Source: an uncultured Clostridia bacterium (lineage in GTDB: Bacteria; Bacillota; Clostridia; Oscillospirales; Acutalibacteraceae). From it: a stretch of DNA of 64,000 nucleotides. The stretch lies in assembly GCA_930990065.1 (NCBI GenBank), contig CAKNOA010000009.1, positions 1 to 64,000 on the forward strand, given 5' to 3'. This document shows, piece after piece, positions 16,431 through 28,600 of the stretch. The notes below the pieces were generated by a model, which worked only from the letters and a program-made list of their open reading frames with translations, was not told the origin of the DNA and did no database searches. Numbering within the stretch: position 1 is the stretch's first letter; each line of letters begins with the position of its first letter. Position numbers and translations under genes: made by a program.

Positions 16431-17888
16431 TTATTCGGTTACGTGGTATTTCCGGGCCAGGGCGTCGGCTTTGTCGCCGCGGCCGGTCTCACGCAGCCGG
16501 TCAAGGTACGCCGGCAGGTCCGTGTGGGCGTGCATGGGGCCGCCCTCATGCATCACGGTCCACATGGGGTCGATGGTGCTGGCGGAACGGGCCATCTGCT
16601 CTTCCTGCCAATTGAGGATCAGGCGGGCGCCCTGGGCGCATATATCGGGGTGCTCGTCTTTCACATCGTGCTGCTCATGGGGGTCGGCTTCCATGTCGAA
16701 CAGCATTTCTTTATCGAACAGGTGGAACCCGTCGTGCAGGGAACGGATGTACAGCCACTTGCCAAACCGGGCGGAGCGCTGGCACACGTGGGCCATCTGC
16801 GATAAGATCAGGGAATCCCGGCCCGTGTCTTCCTGCCCCATCAGGGCGGGGTAGTAGCTTTCGCCGTCCCAGTTGCCCCATTTTTCCTGCCCCAGGGCGT
16901 CGGCCATGGTGGGCAGCAGATCCAGGCTGTAGTGCATGGCAGTATTGACGCTGCCCGGCTTCACGCCCGGCCATTTAATGATAAACGGGATGCGGCAGGT
17001 GGCGTCGTCGGCGGTGCCGTGCTCTTCGTAAATCCCCAGTTCGCCCATGTTTTCGCCGTGGTCGGCGGTGATAATCACGGCGGTGTCGTCATAGTGGCCC
17101 TGGGCTTTCAGTTCATCGAGCAGCTGGGCAATCAGGCTGTCGCAGTACCGCACGCCGCAGTCATACCCATCGAACACGGCTTTCAGTTCCTCCATGGTCT
17201 CGGCTTTGCCCGGGGCGCGGGGGTACTTGGGGTTCGTGTTGCTGTCATACATATTGAGGTCCAGCACGCTGTGGGGCCCGGCCAGGGTTTTGTGGTGTTC
17301 CAGAATATCCGGGGTGATCCAGTCGGGCATGGGCACACCGGCAAACGGGTTGCCGAAGGATTCCGGTGCCCGGTAGGGGGTATGGGGGTCCCAGAAATGG
17401 ACGTGCAAAAACCAGTTGTCGTCTTTTTCGTGGCGGCGCAGCCAGTCTAGCGCCACAGGCAGCACCTTTTCGCCGGATTCCAGCCCTTCGTCGCCCACGT
17501 TATAGCATTCGTTAAACCCGGCGTCAAACCACCAGGAGGAATGGCGTTCGGCAAACGAACTCACCGAAGCGGTGTGCATACCCGCCCGGCGGAAAATGCG
17601 GTGGAAGCAGTGGTCGTCCACCTGGTCGCGGAAATCGCGTTCGGCGCCCGTCAGCCGCCGGTCGGCCGCCGTGCCTCCGTGGCCCACGGCGCCGTTGCGG
17701 ATGCCGAACATGCCGCTGACCAGCGCCGCCCGGGACGGCAGGCACGGGGCATCGGAGCAGTAATAGCGGTCAAAGCGCATGCCGTCCCGGCATACGCTGT
17801 CAATGGCGGGGCTGGTATCCCTGGGGTAGCCGTAGCAGCCCAGATGGTCCGGGCGCAAGGTGTCGATATCAAGAAACAGGATACGCAA
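16431..17888 (-). CDS. Sulfatase (formylglycine-type)
   Basis: Protein of 485 residues of the alkaline phosphatase/sulfatase superfamily. The N-terminal metal ligands are in FLDIDTLRPDHLG (Asp7, Asp9). Cys49 in CLPSR is the residue oxidised to formylglycine, and VIITADHGENMGELG supplies further metal ligands. There is no signal peptide, so it should act in the cytoplasm. The start is a TTG at 17888 with AAAGGAG upstream. No sulfatase-maturing radical SAM enzyme is in the window. The divergent AraC gene is a likely regulator. The substrate is perhaps a host or dietary sulfated sugar; that is inference. Confidence 0.88.
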   Translation of the reverse strand: MRILFLDIDTLRPDHLGCYGYPRDTSPAIDSVCRDGMRFDRYYCSDAPCLPSRAALVSGMFGIRNGAVGHGGTAADRRLTGAERDFRDQVDDHCFHRIFRRAGMHTASVSSFAERHSSWWFDAGFNECYNVGDEGLESGEKVLPVALDWLRRHEKDDNWFLHVHFWDPHTPYRAPESFGNPFAGVPMPDWITPDILEHHKTLAGPHSVLDLNMYDSNTNPKYPRAPGKAETMEELKAVFDGYDCGVRYCDSLIAQLLDELKAQGHYDDTAVIITADHGENMGELGIYEEHGTADDATCRIPFIIKWPGVKPGSVNTAMHYSLDLLPTMADALGQEKWGNWDGESYYPALMGQEDTGRDSLILSQMAHVCQRSARFGKWLYIRSLHDGFHLFDKEMLFDMEADPHEQHDVKDEHPDICAQGARLILNWQEEQMARSASTIDPMWTVMHEGGPMHAHTDLPAYLDRLRETGRGDKADALARKYHVTE

Positions 17889-18020
17889 AAAGAAAAACTC
17901 CTTTCATGGGCGGGGCCCTTTTTTTTCATTGTACCTCTTTACACCCGAAAAGAAAACGGATATACTCATAGAAAATAAGCACGATTTTATACAAACCGCA
18001 AAGCAAAAGGGGGCGGTTTT

Positions 18021-18893
18021 ATGGCACAGCTGCAAACCCCATTTTATGAATCTACCGCCTGGCCCGCCCAACAAGGGCCGGTGCGGGTGCTGCACATGGT
18101 GCACGAAAAAAGCGAGGCGGGCTGCGGCCTGCATTGGCATGAAGCCATTGAATTTTACTATGTCATCAGCGGCGGCGTGCTGCTGTATGGCGGGCGGGAT
18201 TCCCACTGGCTGTACCCGGGGGACGTGGGGGTTGTGCCCGGTTTTTTGCCTCACCGGGGGCGGTTATTTTTGCCAAAAAGTGAGCATTATATTCTACAGG
18301 TCCCGCCCCAGTTCCTTTCGGCGGAAGAAGACGGGCTGCAGCGCCGGTTTGCCCGGGGCGGTACCCGCGCCCTGACGGTGCCGCAGGACGGGGCGCTCAT
18401 GGCGCTGTTTGACCATTTGCTGGGGGAATATCAGGCGGCCCGGCCCGGATGGCAGACGGCCTGCCGGGGGGATATGCTGCGCATATTCGCCCACCTGTAC
18501 CGGGTGTGCCCGCCGGTAGCCGGAGAAACCCCTGCCCCGGCGGGGTTTGACACCGTGCGGCAGGTGCTGTTCTTTTTAAGCGGCCATTTTAATCGGGAAG
18601 ACGAAGTGGCGCTGCCGGCACTGTGCCGGCGGTTCGGGGTATCGGCGCCGTATCTGTGCCGGCTGTTCCGGCAGTATACGGGGCTGACGGTCAACGGCTA
18701 TGTGCAGGAAGCAAAAGTGTCCTGTGGGGCATCGCTTTTGAGGGCCGGGGCCACCGTAGCCGAGGCCGCCCGGGCCGCCGGGGTGGACGATCCCAGCTAT
18801 TTTGCCCGGCTGTTCCGTAAGCGCACGGGGCTTTCCCCGGGCGAGTGGAAAAAGCAGTGCCGGGAGCGGGAACGAACGCCTTTGGGGGCATAA
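18021..18893 (+). CDS. AraC-family transcriptional regulator
   Basis: Protein of 290 residues with a cupin-type sensor ([21 protein letters not shown], then [16 protein letters not shown]) and a C-terminal double helix-turn-helix. The latter includes [28 protein letters not shown] and [28 protein letters not shown], the AraC signature. Such proteins usually sense a sugar and activate adjacent catabolic genes. It is divergent from the sulfatase across 132 bases, so the sulfatase is the likely target. ATG at 18021 after AAAAGGGGG. Confidence 0.88.
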   Translation: MAQLQTPFYESTAWPAQQGPVRVLHMVHEKSEAGCGLHWHEAIEFYYVISGGVLLYGGRDSHWLYPGDVGVVPGFLPHRGRLFLPKSEHYILQVPPQFLSAEEDGLQRRFARGGTRALTVPQDGALMALFDHLLGEYQAARPGWQTACRGDMLRIFAHLYRVCPPVAGETPAPAGFDTVRQVLFFLSGHFNREDEVALPALCRRFGVSAPYLCRLFRQYTGLTVNGYVQEAKVSCGASLLRAGATVAEAARAAGVDDPSYFARLFRKRTGLSPGEWKKQCRERERTPLGA

Positions 18894-18943
18894 CCGGCAC
18901 GTTGGCCGGGGGGAAAGTTTGCGGCGATTTTCGGGGAAAGGTG

Positions 18944-18972
18944 TTTACTTTGCCCCGCCTTTATTGTAGAAT
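18944..18972 (+). promoter_or_regulatory. Promoter of pyrH
   Basis: TTTACT, 17 bases, TAGAAT, 37 bases before the pyrH ATG. The split core block appears to have gained or kept its own promoter here. Confidence 0.65.
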
Positions 18973-19009
18973 AGATAAAAATATGGTTTGTAAGGGAGTG
19001 CCTTTTTCC

Positions 19010-19717
19010 ATGGAACCAAAATATAAACGGATCTTATTAAAGCTCAGCGGCGAATCTCTGGCGGGCCAGGCTGGCCACGGCATCGATTTTGAAACGGTGC
19101 AGCGCATTTGCCACCCCATCAAAAAAGTGGTGGATCTGGGTGTGCAGGTGGGCATTGTCGTGGGCGGCGGCAACTTCTGGCGCGGCCGTTCCAGCGGCAG
19201 CATGGACCGCACCCGGGCCGACCACATGGGCATGCTCGCTACGGTCATCAACGCCCTGGGCGTAGCCGACGGCCTGGAACAGGAAGGGCTGGAAGTACGG
19301 GTCCAGACGGCCATCGCCATGCAGCAGGTCGCCGAACCGTATATCCGCAACCGCGCCGTGCGCCACTTGGAAAAAGGGCGCGTGGTGGTGTTCGGCTGCG
19401 GCACGGGCAATCCGTTTTTCTCCACGGATACCGCCGCGGCGCTGCGGGCCGCGGAAATTGACGCCGATGTGGTGCTGAAAGCCACCATGGTGGACGGCGT
19501 ATATGACAGCGACCCCAAAGTGAACCCCAACGCCAAGCGGTACGATACCGTTTCGTTTGACGACGTGCTGGCCCACAACCTGAAAGTCATGGACAGCACC
19601 GCCGCCTCCCTGTGCCGCGATAACCATCTGCCCATTCTGGTATTCAGCATTGAAGACGAAGAAAACATTGTGCGCGCCGTGTGCGGCGACAATGTGGGCA
19701 CCCTGGTGACCGGCTGA
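19010..19717 (+). CDS. pyrH: UMP kinase
   Basis: Protein of 235 residues of the amino acid kinase fold; it phosphorylates UMP to [17 protein letters not shown] is the phosphate-binding start, [14 protein letters not shown] and [19 protein letters not shown] follow, and [17 protein letters not shown] is typical of PyrH. ATG at 19010 with AAGGGAG 11 bases upstream. It starts the pyrH-frr-uppS-cdsA-dxr-rseP-ispG-polC run. Length is normal. Confidence 0.98.
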   Translation: MEPKYKRILLKLSGESLAGQAGHGIDFETVQRICHPIKKVVDLGVQVGIVVGGGNFWRGRSSGSMDRTRADHMGMLATVINALGVADGLEQEGLEVRVQTAIAMQQVAEPYIRNRAVRHLEKGRVVVFGCGTGNPFFSTDTAAALRAAEIDADVVLKATMVDGVYDSDPKVNPNAKRYDTVSFDDVLAHNLKVMDSTAASLCRDNHLPILVFSIEDEENIVRAVCGDNVGTLVTG

Positions 19718-19768
19718 TTTGTCCCCGAAAAAAGGCCCCTGGCCGAAAGAAGAAAGGTGAACCGAAGT

Positions 19769-20323
19769 ATGAAAGAAGTTCTGGCAAGAGCCGAAGAAAA
19801 AATGAAAAAGTCCGTTTCCGTGCTGGAAAAGGAACTCAGCGAAATCCGCGCCGGGCGCGCGAACCCCGCGGTGCTCGATAAAATCAAGGTGGACTACTAC
19901 GGCGCCCCCACGGCCATTAACCAGCTGGCCGCCGTTTCGGTGACGGAAGCGCGGGTGCTGGTGATCCAGCCCTGGGATAAAAGCGTGACCCGTTTGATCG
20001 AACACGCCATCCAGAAGAGCGACCTGGGCGTGAACCCCCAGAGCGACGGCACCACCATCCGGCTGATCTTCCCGCCGTTGACGGAAGACCGCCGCCGCAT
20101 GCTGGTAAAAGACATTGCGAAAATGTGCGAAGAAAGCAAAATTGCCGTGCGCTCCATCCGCCGCGACGCCAACGATAAGCTCAAAGCCATGAAGAAAAAC
20201 GGCGACCTGACGGAAGACGACCAGAAGCAGGGCGACAAGAAAGTACAGGATCTGACCGACCGGTACGTCAAGATGATCGATGCGATCAACGAAAGGAAAG
20301 AACAGGAACTGATGAGCCTGTAA
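19769..20323 (+). CDS. frr: Ribosome recycling factor
   Basis: Protein of 184 residues, the usual RRF length. It releases ribosomes from mRNA after termination together with EF-G. It shows the RAGRANPAVLDKIKVDYYGAP motif and the C-terminal helix VQDLTDRYVKMID. I chose the ATG at 19769 over the GTG at 19757, as it matches the family start. It lies 51 bases after pyrH in the same operon. Confidence 0.98.
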   Translation: MKEVLARAEEKMKKSVSVLEKELSEIRAGRANPAVLDKIKVDYYGAPTAINQLAAVSVTEARVLVIQPWDKSVTRLIEHAIQKSDLGVNPQSDGTTIRLIFPPLTEDRRRMLVKDIAKMCEESKIAVRSIRRDANDKLKAMKKNGDLTEDDQKQGDKKVQDLTDRYVKMIDAINERKEQELMSL

Positions 20324-20363
20324 CCGGGTACGCCGGACGGGAAAAGGGAAACCGGAGGAACAT

Positions 20364-21116
20364 ATGGCACAAGGAGTCCAGAAAACCCCGGTGCTGGACC
20401 GCAGCCAGCGCAGGCTGCCCCGGCACGTGGGCATTATTATGGACGGCAACGGCCGTTGGGCCCAAAAGCGCGGGCTGCCGCGCTCGGCCGGGCACACGGT
20501 GGGCGCCCAGAATTTTAAAAAAATTACACGGTACTGCGCCTCGATCGGGATTGAATACCTGACGGTATATGCGTTTTCCACGGAAAACTGGAAGCGCAGC
20601 AAAACGGAAGTGAGGGCGCTCATGCGCCTGTTCCAGCAGTACCTGGAAGAATCCCTGCGGGATTTTCTGGACGAAAATATCAAAGTGCGCTTTATCGGCG
20701 ACACCACCGCCTTTTCCCCCAAACTGCAAAAACTCATCGAAGAAACCAAACGGGTGTGCGAACACCGCACGGGCATGGTGCTGAACATCGCCATGAACTA
20801 CGGCGGGCGCGCCGAAATCGTCCACGCGGTGCAAGCGTTAGCGCGCGATGTGCAACAGGGGCTCCTTACCCCCGATGCCATCGACGAACAAGCGATTGCC
20901 AGCCGGCTATATACCGCCGGCCAGCCGGACCCCGATTTGATCATTCGCCCCAGCGGGGAAATGCGGGTGAGTAATTTCCTTTTGTGGCAGTCGGCCTATA
21001 CGGAATACGTGGTATCCGACATCCTGTGGCCGGATTTCACCCCCGAAGACCTGGAACAGGCGCTGGACGATTACTGTTTGCGCCACCGGCGGTTCGGCGG
21101 GGTGGAAGAGGCCTGA
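20364..21116 (+). CDS. uppS: Undecaprenyl diphosphate synthase
   Basis: Protein of 250 residues, a cis-prenyltransferase that builds the C55 lipid carrier for cell-wall synthesis. VGIIMDGNGRWAQKRGLPR holds the catalytic Asp and the diphosphate-binding Arg; YAFSTENWKR and LIIRPSGEMRVSNFLLWQSAYTE are the other conserved blocks. Note GEMRVSNF where many members have GExRLSNF. ATG at 20364 after GGAGG. It uses isoprenoid units from the MEP genes dxr, ispG and ispH of this window. Confidence 0.97.
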   Translation: MAQGVQKTPVLDRSQRRLPRHVGIIMDGNGRWAQKRGLPRSAGHTVGAQNFKKITRYCASIGIEYLTVYAFSTENWKRSKTEVRALMRLFQQYLEESLRDFLDENIKVRFIGDTTAFSPKLQKLIEETKRVCEHRTGMVLNIAMNYGGRAEIVHAVQALARDVQQGLLTPDAIDEQAIASRLYTAGQPDPDLIIRPSGEMRVSNFLLWQSAYTEYVVSDILWPDFTPEDLEQALDDYCLRHRRFGGVEEA

Positions 21117-21172
21117 CAAAAGCCCGGGCAACCGGGACGCTACCCAATATAAACGTGAGAGGGGCTTTGCTC

Positions 21173-21991
21173 GTGAAGCAGCGGATTCTTTCCGGCGCGG
21201 TGATCATCTTGTTCGCCGCCGCCATTGTTTTGTTCAATCAATCGTTCCCCATGGCGCTGAACATCGCCATTGCGCTGATCGCCGGGGTCTGTATTTGGGA
21301 ACTGCTGACGGCGTTGGGCATCCAGAAAAAACTGTTTCTGGTGTGGCCCAGCCTGGCGGCGGCCGTGCTCATTCCGTTTGCTTCGTATTTACAGTGCGAC
21401 CCCGCGCTGATCCTGTATATTTACACCCTGGTGCTGTTCTGCGGGCTTTTATTCCATCATAAAGAAGTAACGTTCCGGGAACTGGGCATGATCTACAGTA
21501 TGACGATGTTAATCCCGGCGGCCCTTGGCACGCTGGTCAATTTGCGGGACAATAACCCGGACTGCGGGATTTTCATCGTCATGGTGGCGGTGTTCGCCGC
21601 ATGGGTGGCCGATGCCGGGGCGTATTTTACCGGCAGCTTTTTCGGTAAGCACAAGCTGTGCCCGGAAATCAGCCCGAAAAAGACCGTCGAAGGCGCTGTC
21701 GGGGGCTTACTCGTCAATGTGCTGGTGCTGTTGGGGGTAGGCCTAGTGTATGAACAGCTTTTCAGTGCCCAGGTCAACGAACTCTCCATGCTGCTCATCG
21801 GGCTGGGTAGTTCGGTTATTTCCATTTTGGGCGATTTGAGCTTTTCGCTCATCAAGCGCAGCTGCAACATCAAAGATTTTGGCCAGGTGATCCCCGGCCA
21901 TGGCGGCATTCTGGACCGCTTTGACAGCGTGATCTTTGTTTCGCCGCTGGTTTACTATATCTGTCTGTGGATGCCGCTGGCCGTCAAATGA
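21173..21991 (+). CDS. cdsA: Phosphatidate cytidylyltransferase
   Basis: Protein of 272 residues with about eight membrane helices; it makes CDP-diacylglycerol from phosphatidate and CTP. The C-terminal signature is recognisable in SLIKRSCNIKDFGQVIPGHGGILDRFDS. The start is a GTG at 21173, after GAGAGGGG; the longer upstream frame overlaps uppS and is not used. It sits between uppS and dxr as expected. The 167 bases that follow hold no gene that I can support. Confidence 0.95.
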   Translation: MKQRILSGAVIILFAAAIVLFNQSFPMALNIAIALIAGVCIWELLTALGIQKKLFLVWPSLAAAVLIPFASYLQCDPALILYIYTLVLFCGLLFHHKEVTFRELGMIYSMTMLIPAALGTLVNLRDNNPDCGIFIVMVAVFAAWVADAGAYFTGSFFGKHKLCPEISPKKTVEGAVGGLLVNVLVLLGVGLVYEQLFSAQVNELSMLLIGLGSSVISILGDLSFSLIKRSCNIKDFGQVIPGHGGILDRFDSVIFVSPLVYYICLWMPLAVK

Positions 21992-22158
21992 CAGCGGGGG
22001 AAATCGAAGACGCAAAAAGAAAAAGAGGGAAAAGGCATACATGACGCGGGCTTTTAAAAGGGTCCTTTTGCGCCAATGTGCCTTTTTCGCGTTTTTGCCC
22101 GGGCCTTTGCCCAGGCCATCGGGCTTAGGATATGGGCATCAAAAGGAGATGAATCGAT

Positions 22159-23340
<1,182 letters not shown>

Positions 23341-23452
23341 CGGCCCCCGGCTTTTTGGAAAAAATGTCCGCGCCCTGTCTCAAGAGGGCCGGACCGGGCT
23401 ACAATACCGGTAAACGGGCGGCCGGAAAAGCGGCCGCAGAAAGGTGGTTCTT

Positions 23453-24514
23453 TTGGAAACAGCACTTCTTATCATTATTGGCGTGCTTTTGTTCGCCCTG
23501 ATTATCTTTTCCCACGAAATGGGGCACTTCCTGCTGGCCAAATGGAGCGGCGTGCGGGTCAACGAATTTTCCCTGGGCATGGGGCCACGGCTGCTGCACT
23601 TTACCAAAGGGGAAACGGAATACAGCCTGCGGCTGTTCCCCATTGGCGGGTACTGCGCCATGGAAGGCGAAGACGAAGACAGCGACGACCCCAAGGCGTT
23701 TAACCATGCCAAAGTATACAAACGCATTTTGATCGTAGCGGCCGGGGCCGTGATGAATGTCCTATTGGGCGTGATCATGATGGCATGCCTGCTGGGCACC
23801 CAGGAGCGCTTTGCCACCACCACCGTGAGCCAGTTTACCGAAAATTCGTTTTTGGAACAGGCCGGGGCCCAGCCCGGGGACGTGATTGTGAATATCAACG
23901 GGTACGAAGTGTATACCGACAAAGATCTGAGCTTTGCCCTCGCCATGGCCGACCCCACCGACACGAGAGTCACCGTGCAGCGGGACGGGACGCGCATGGA
24001 ACTAACCCCCATCGATTACACCCAGGGCACCGGCGAAGGCCAGGTGCGGCTGGATTTTTACGTGCTGCCCCAGGAAAAGAACGCCGGGACGCTGTTTGTC
24101 AAATCGTTCTCCGACACGGCCTCGGTGGTGCGCATGGTGTGGATGAGCCTGTACGGCCTTGTCACCGGGCAATTTTCCATGAATGATGTGGCCGGGCCCG
24201 TCGGTACCGCCCAGGCCATCACCCAATCGGCGGCCGCGGGGCTTCAAAGCAGTTTTGGCGATGCGGTATACAACATTGTCTATATGCTCATGGTCATTTC
24301 GGTAAACCTGGGGGTCGTCAACTTGCTGCCGCTGCCGGCGCTGGATGGCGGACGGCTGCTGTTTTTGCTCATCGAGCTCGTCCGCCGCAAGCCGGTTCCG
24401 GCCAAGTACGAAGGCTGGGTACACGCGGCGGGGTTCTGCCTGCTCATCGGGCTGATCGTACTCATCACGTTTAATGATTTGTGGCGTTTGTTTACCGGCG
24501 CCGGGTGGGGCTGA
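23453..24514 (+). CDS. rseP: Site-2 intramembrane zinc metalloprotease RseP/RasP
   Basis: Protein of about 353 residues. HEMGH in the first helix (IIFSHEMGHFLLAKW) is the zinc site, a central PDZ domain spans about residues 110-190, and NLLPLPALDGGR near the C-terminus holds the third ligand. It cleaves membrane-bound anti-sigma factors and signal peptide remnants. I favour the TTG at 23453, which has AGAAAGGTGG at ideal spacing, over the GTG at 23444, which lies inside that site. It lies between dxr and ispG as in other Clostridia. Confidence 0.93.
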   Translation: METALLIIIGVLLFALIIFSHEMGHFLLAKWSGVRVNEFSLGMGPRLLHFTKGETEYSLRLFPIGGYCAMEGEDEDSDDPKAFNHAKVYKRILIVAAGAVMNVLLGVIMMACLLGTQERFATTTVSQFTENSFLEQAGAQPGDVIVNINGYEVYTDKDLSFALAMADPTDTRVTVQRDGTRMELTPIDYTQGTGEGQVRLDFYVLPQEKNAGTLFVKSFSDTASVVRMVWMSLYGLVTGQFSMNDVAGPVGTAQAITQSAAAGLQSSFGDAVYNIVYMLMVISVNLGVVNLLPLPALDGGRLLFLLIELVRRKPVPAKYEGWVHAAGFCLLIGLIVLITFNDLWRLFTGAGWG

Positions 24515-24555
24515 TTCCCACGGGGATAGATGAAAAAAGAAAGGAAGCGGTTTCT

Positions 24556-25590
24556 ATGACAAAACAGGTCAAAGCCGGCAACGTCCTCATCGGCGGGGGC
24601 GCGCCCGTTACGGTGCAGAGCATGCTCAGCGTGCCGTCCTATGACATCGAAGGCAGTGTGCGCCAGGCGCTGGCGCTCCAGAACGCCGGGTGCGAGATCA
24701 TCCGGCTGGCCATCCCCGACAAAGAAGCCGTGGCCCTGATCCCGGCCCTGAAAGAAAAGGTGACAGTGCCGCTGGTGGCCGACATCCATTTTGACTACCG
24801 CCTGGCGCTGGAAGCCGCCGCGGCCGGGATTGACAAAATCCGCCTGAACCCCGGGAACATCGGCGACGACAGCCGGGTGCAGGCGGTGGCGAAAGCCTGC
24901 CGGGAAAAGCAGATCCCCATCCGCATTGGCGTGAATTCCGGTTCGGTAGAGCGCTCCATTTTGGAAAAATACGGCGGCCCCACGGCGGAAGCGCTGGTGG
25001 ACAGCGCGCTGTATCACGCGTCCCTGCTGGAAAAATTTGATTTTACTGACATTGTACTGTCGATGAAATCGTCCGATCTATCTACCATGATCCAGGCGTA
25101 CCGCCTGGCGCATGAGCGCTGCCAGTACCCCTTACATGTGGGCGTCACCGAAGCGGGTACCAGCCGCATGGGGCTGATTAAATCAGCCATCGGCATTGGC
25201 AGTCTTTTGCATGATGGCATTGGCGACACCATCCGGGTATCGCTCACTGCCGATCCGGTGGAAGAAGTGGCCGCCGGGCTGGATATTTTGCGGGCGCTGG
25301 GGCTGCGCGGCGGCCCGAAACTGGTCAGCTGCCCCACCTGTGGGCGCACGAGGATCGATCTAATCGGGCTGGCCGGCAAAGTGGAAGAAGCGCTGCGCCC
25401 GGTGAAAAAAGACATCACCGTGGCGGTGATGGGGTGCGTGGTCAACGGCCCCGGCGAAGCGAAAGAAGCCGACATCGGCATTGCCGGTGGGCAGGGCGAA
25501 GGGCTGTTGTTCCGCAAAGGGAAGCCTTTGCGCAAAGTGCCGGAAGACAAGTTGCTCGATGCCCTGATGGAGGAGATCGACGCGCTGTAA
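24556..25590 (+). CDS. ispG: 4-hydroxy-3-methylbut-2-enyl-diphosphate synthase
   Basis: Protein of 344 residues, the [4Fe-4S] enzyme of the penultimate MEP step. PVTVQSMLSVPSYD starts the TIM barrel. Cluster cysteines are in SCPTCGRTRIDL and VMGCVVNGPGEAKEADIGIAGG. ATG at 24556 after AAAGGAAG. It is the flavodoxin/ferredoxin-dependent type without the large insert found in plants. It stands between rseP and polC, where Bacillus has proS. Confidence 0.97.
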   Translation: MTKQVKAGNVLIGGGAPVTVQSMLSVPSYDIEGSVRQALALQNAGCEIIRLAIPDKEAVALIPALKEKVTVPLVADIHFDYRLALEAAAAGIDKIRLNPGNIGDDSRVQAVAKACREKQIPIRIGVNSGSVERSILEKYGGPTAEALVDSALYHASLLEKFDFTDIVLSMKSSDLSTMIQAYRLAHERCQYPLHVGVTEAGTSRMGLIKSAIGIGSLLHDGIGDTIRVSLTADPVEEVAAGLDILRALGLRGGPKLVSCPTCGRTRIDLIGLAGKVEEALRPVKKDITVAVMGCVVNGPGEAKEADIGIAGGQGEGLLFRKGKPLRKVPEDKLLDALMEEIDAL

Positions 25591-25642
25591 AGCGTAGAAA
25601 ACGTTGAGGGATAGAAAGAGAGAAAGGGGAAAGAAACGGCCG

Positions 25643-28600
25643 ATGAATACCGTAGAAGAACTGTTCCAAAATCAGGCGGACCTGAGCGGGTGCGCCCCGG
25701 CGCTGCTGCACAGCGTGGTGGACCGGCTGACGGTGGAAGAAGAGACCCGGGGCGTGGAAGTCAGCCTGCGCTGCGGGGAACTGCTCACCGCCGGGGCGCT
25801 GCAGCAGGGGGAAGAGAGCCTGCGCAAATCGAGCCTCAATTTAGGGCGGGTGCGCCTGTTGCCCCACTATGCGCCGGAACTATTTTCGGGCGCCCATGTG
25901 CCGGAACTGTTGCAGCAGCTCAAACGGCAGGACGCCACCCTCAACGGGACGTTCTGCGGGTGCTTGACGGAGTATGCCGAAGGCACCCTGACAGTGACGC
26001 TGCGCCACGGCGGGTTGGGGCTGCTAAAAGCCCGGCACACGGGGCAAAAGCTATCGGACATGATCGCCGAACAGTTTTCGGGCCTGAAGGTCCAGGTGCA
26101 ATTCGACGGCCGGGTGCAGGTGGACGAAAACGACGCCGTACAGATTGAAAAACAGCAAAAAGAAGAAGAGACCAAACGGCGGGAAGCGGCTACCCAAATG
26201 GTGGAAGAACAGGACCGGGTGCTGCATGAACGCAAGCCGCAAACCATCAGCGTGCGGGAAGGGGCCACCCTGCGCCCCACGCTGCTGACGGAAACCGCCC
26301 GGGATATCATGGGGCGCACCGGCAAAATCCGGCTGACGCCCATCGAAGACGTCACCCCCGAAACCGGTTCGTGTATGATCTGGGGCGAAATCTTCATGAT
26401 CGAAAGCCGCGAAACCCGGGACGGCAGCCGCAAGATCTATTCGATCAATATCACCGACTACACCGGTTCCATGACGCTGAAGATCATCCAGGAAGTGCGC
26501 CAGTGCCAGGTTCTGGACGAGCTGAAAAAAGGCGACAGCCTGATTGCCCGGGGCCAGGTGGAATACGATAAATACGACCACGAAATTGTGCTGCGGCCAA
26601 GGTCCCTAGCCAAAGCCAAACAGCTCAAAGTGACCGACTCCGCCCCCCAGAAGCGGGTGGAACTGCATTTACATACCAACATGAGCAGCATGGACGGCGT
26701 GTCGTCCGCCGGTGACCTGATCCGCCGCGCCCACGACTGGGGGCACAAGGCGGTGGCCATCACCGACCACGGCGTGGCCCAGGCCTTCCCCGATGCCATG
26801 AACGCCGTGGAAGCCATCCGCAAGGACGACGAAGATTTTAAAGTCATCTATGGCATGGAGGCGTACTTTGTCAACGACATGGTGCCCGCCGTCAAAGGGA
26901 CGCTGGATCTGCCGCTGACGGGCACGTTTATTGCGTTCGATATCGAAACCACCGGCCTGTCCCCGCGCAAAGACGCCGTCACCGAAATTGGCGCCGTCAA
27001 AATTGTGGACGGGCAGATTACCGACCGGTTCGATACGTTTGTAAACCCCGGCCGGCCCATTCCCGCCAAGATTACGGAACTGACCAGCATTACCGACGAT
27101 ATGGTCAAAGATGCGCCGGATATCAGTGAGGCCCTATCCCAGTTCCGCGCGTTCTGCGGTGCGCCGGATAGCGCCGTGCTCATTGCCCACAACGCCGACT
27201 TTGATGTTTCGTTCCTGCGCACGGCCTCCGAGAGCACCGGGCAGGATTTTTCGTATACGTATATCGATTCCATCCCCATGTGCCGGTCGCTGCTGCGGGA
27301 CATCCGCAATTATAAGCTCGATACCGTCGCCCGGTACCTGAAAGTGGAAGAAAAGCATCACCACCGCGCCGACGGCGATGCGTTTGTGCTGGCGCAGATT
27401 TTCCTACTGCTCCTCGACCGGGTCAAAGAAAAGGTGAAAATTACCTCGGTGCAGCAGCTCAACACGTCCCTGACCGGCGGCGACCCGAAAAAACTGCGTT
27501 CGTACCACCAGATCATGCTGGTGAAAAATAAGCAGGGCCTGCGCAATTTGTACCAGCTGATTTCCTATGCGCATTTGCACTGCTTTTATAAAAAGCCCCT
27601 CATCCCCAAAAGCGTGCTGTTAAAGCACCGGGAAGGGCTGATCCTCGGTTCCGCCTGCGAAGCCGGGGAACTGTTCCGCGCCATTGTGAATAACGAACCG
27701 TGGCAAAATTTGTGCGACATCGCCTCGTTTTACGATTACCTGGAGATCCAGCCCATCGGCAACAACCGCTTTATGATCCGCGAAGGCACCGCCGCCGACG
27801 AAGAGGCCCTGCGGGAGTATAACCGCACGGTGGTGCGTCTGGGCGAAGCGCTGCACAAGCCGGTGTGCGCCACCTGCGACGTGCATTTTCTCGATCCGAA
27901 AGACGCCGACTATCGTAAAGTGCTCATGGCTTCCATGGGCTTTTCCGATGCGGAAGAGCAGGCACCGCTATATTTGCGTACCACCGACGAAATGCTGCGG
28001 GAATTTGCCTACCTGGGGGAAGAAAAAGCCCGGGAAGTGGTCATCGAAAACCCCAACCGCATTGCCGAATCGGTGGATGTGGTGCGCCCCATTCCCGAAG
28101 GGGTGTTCCCGCCGTTTATCGACGGGGCCGAAGAACAGCTCAATGCCATCTGCTGGCAGCGCGCCAAAGAACGCTATGGCGACCCGCTGCCCGAACTGGT
28201 ACAAAAGCGGCTGGAGCGGGAACTGGGCTCTATCAATAAACATGGGTTTTCTGTTTTGTACATGACGGCGCAAAAATTGGTAGCCGACAGTGAAGCTCAC
28301 GGGTATTTGGTGGGCTCCCGTGGGTCGGTCGGTTCGTCGTTCGTGGCGTCCATGTCGGGTATTTCGGAAGTAAACCCCCTAGAACCCCACTACATTTGCC
28401 CCCACTGCAAACACAGTGAATTTATCACCGACGGCAGTTACGATTCCGGGTTTGACCTGCCGCCGAAAAACTGCCCGGTGTGCGGTCACCCCTATGACCG
28501 GGACGGCCACACCATCCCGTTCGAAACCTTTTTGGGCTTCGACGGCGACAAAACCCCCGATATCGACCTGAACTTTTCCGGTGAATATCAGAGCGGCGCC

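Noticed and set aside
19037..20794. Minus-strand open frame of nearly 600 codons opposite pyrH, frr and uppS
   Set aside because: It spans three well-identified core genes and has no domain or start signal.
23377..23405. Promoter before rseP (TACAAT at 23400)
   Set aside because: No acceptable -35 at 16-18 bases; rseP is more likely read from upstream.
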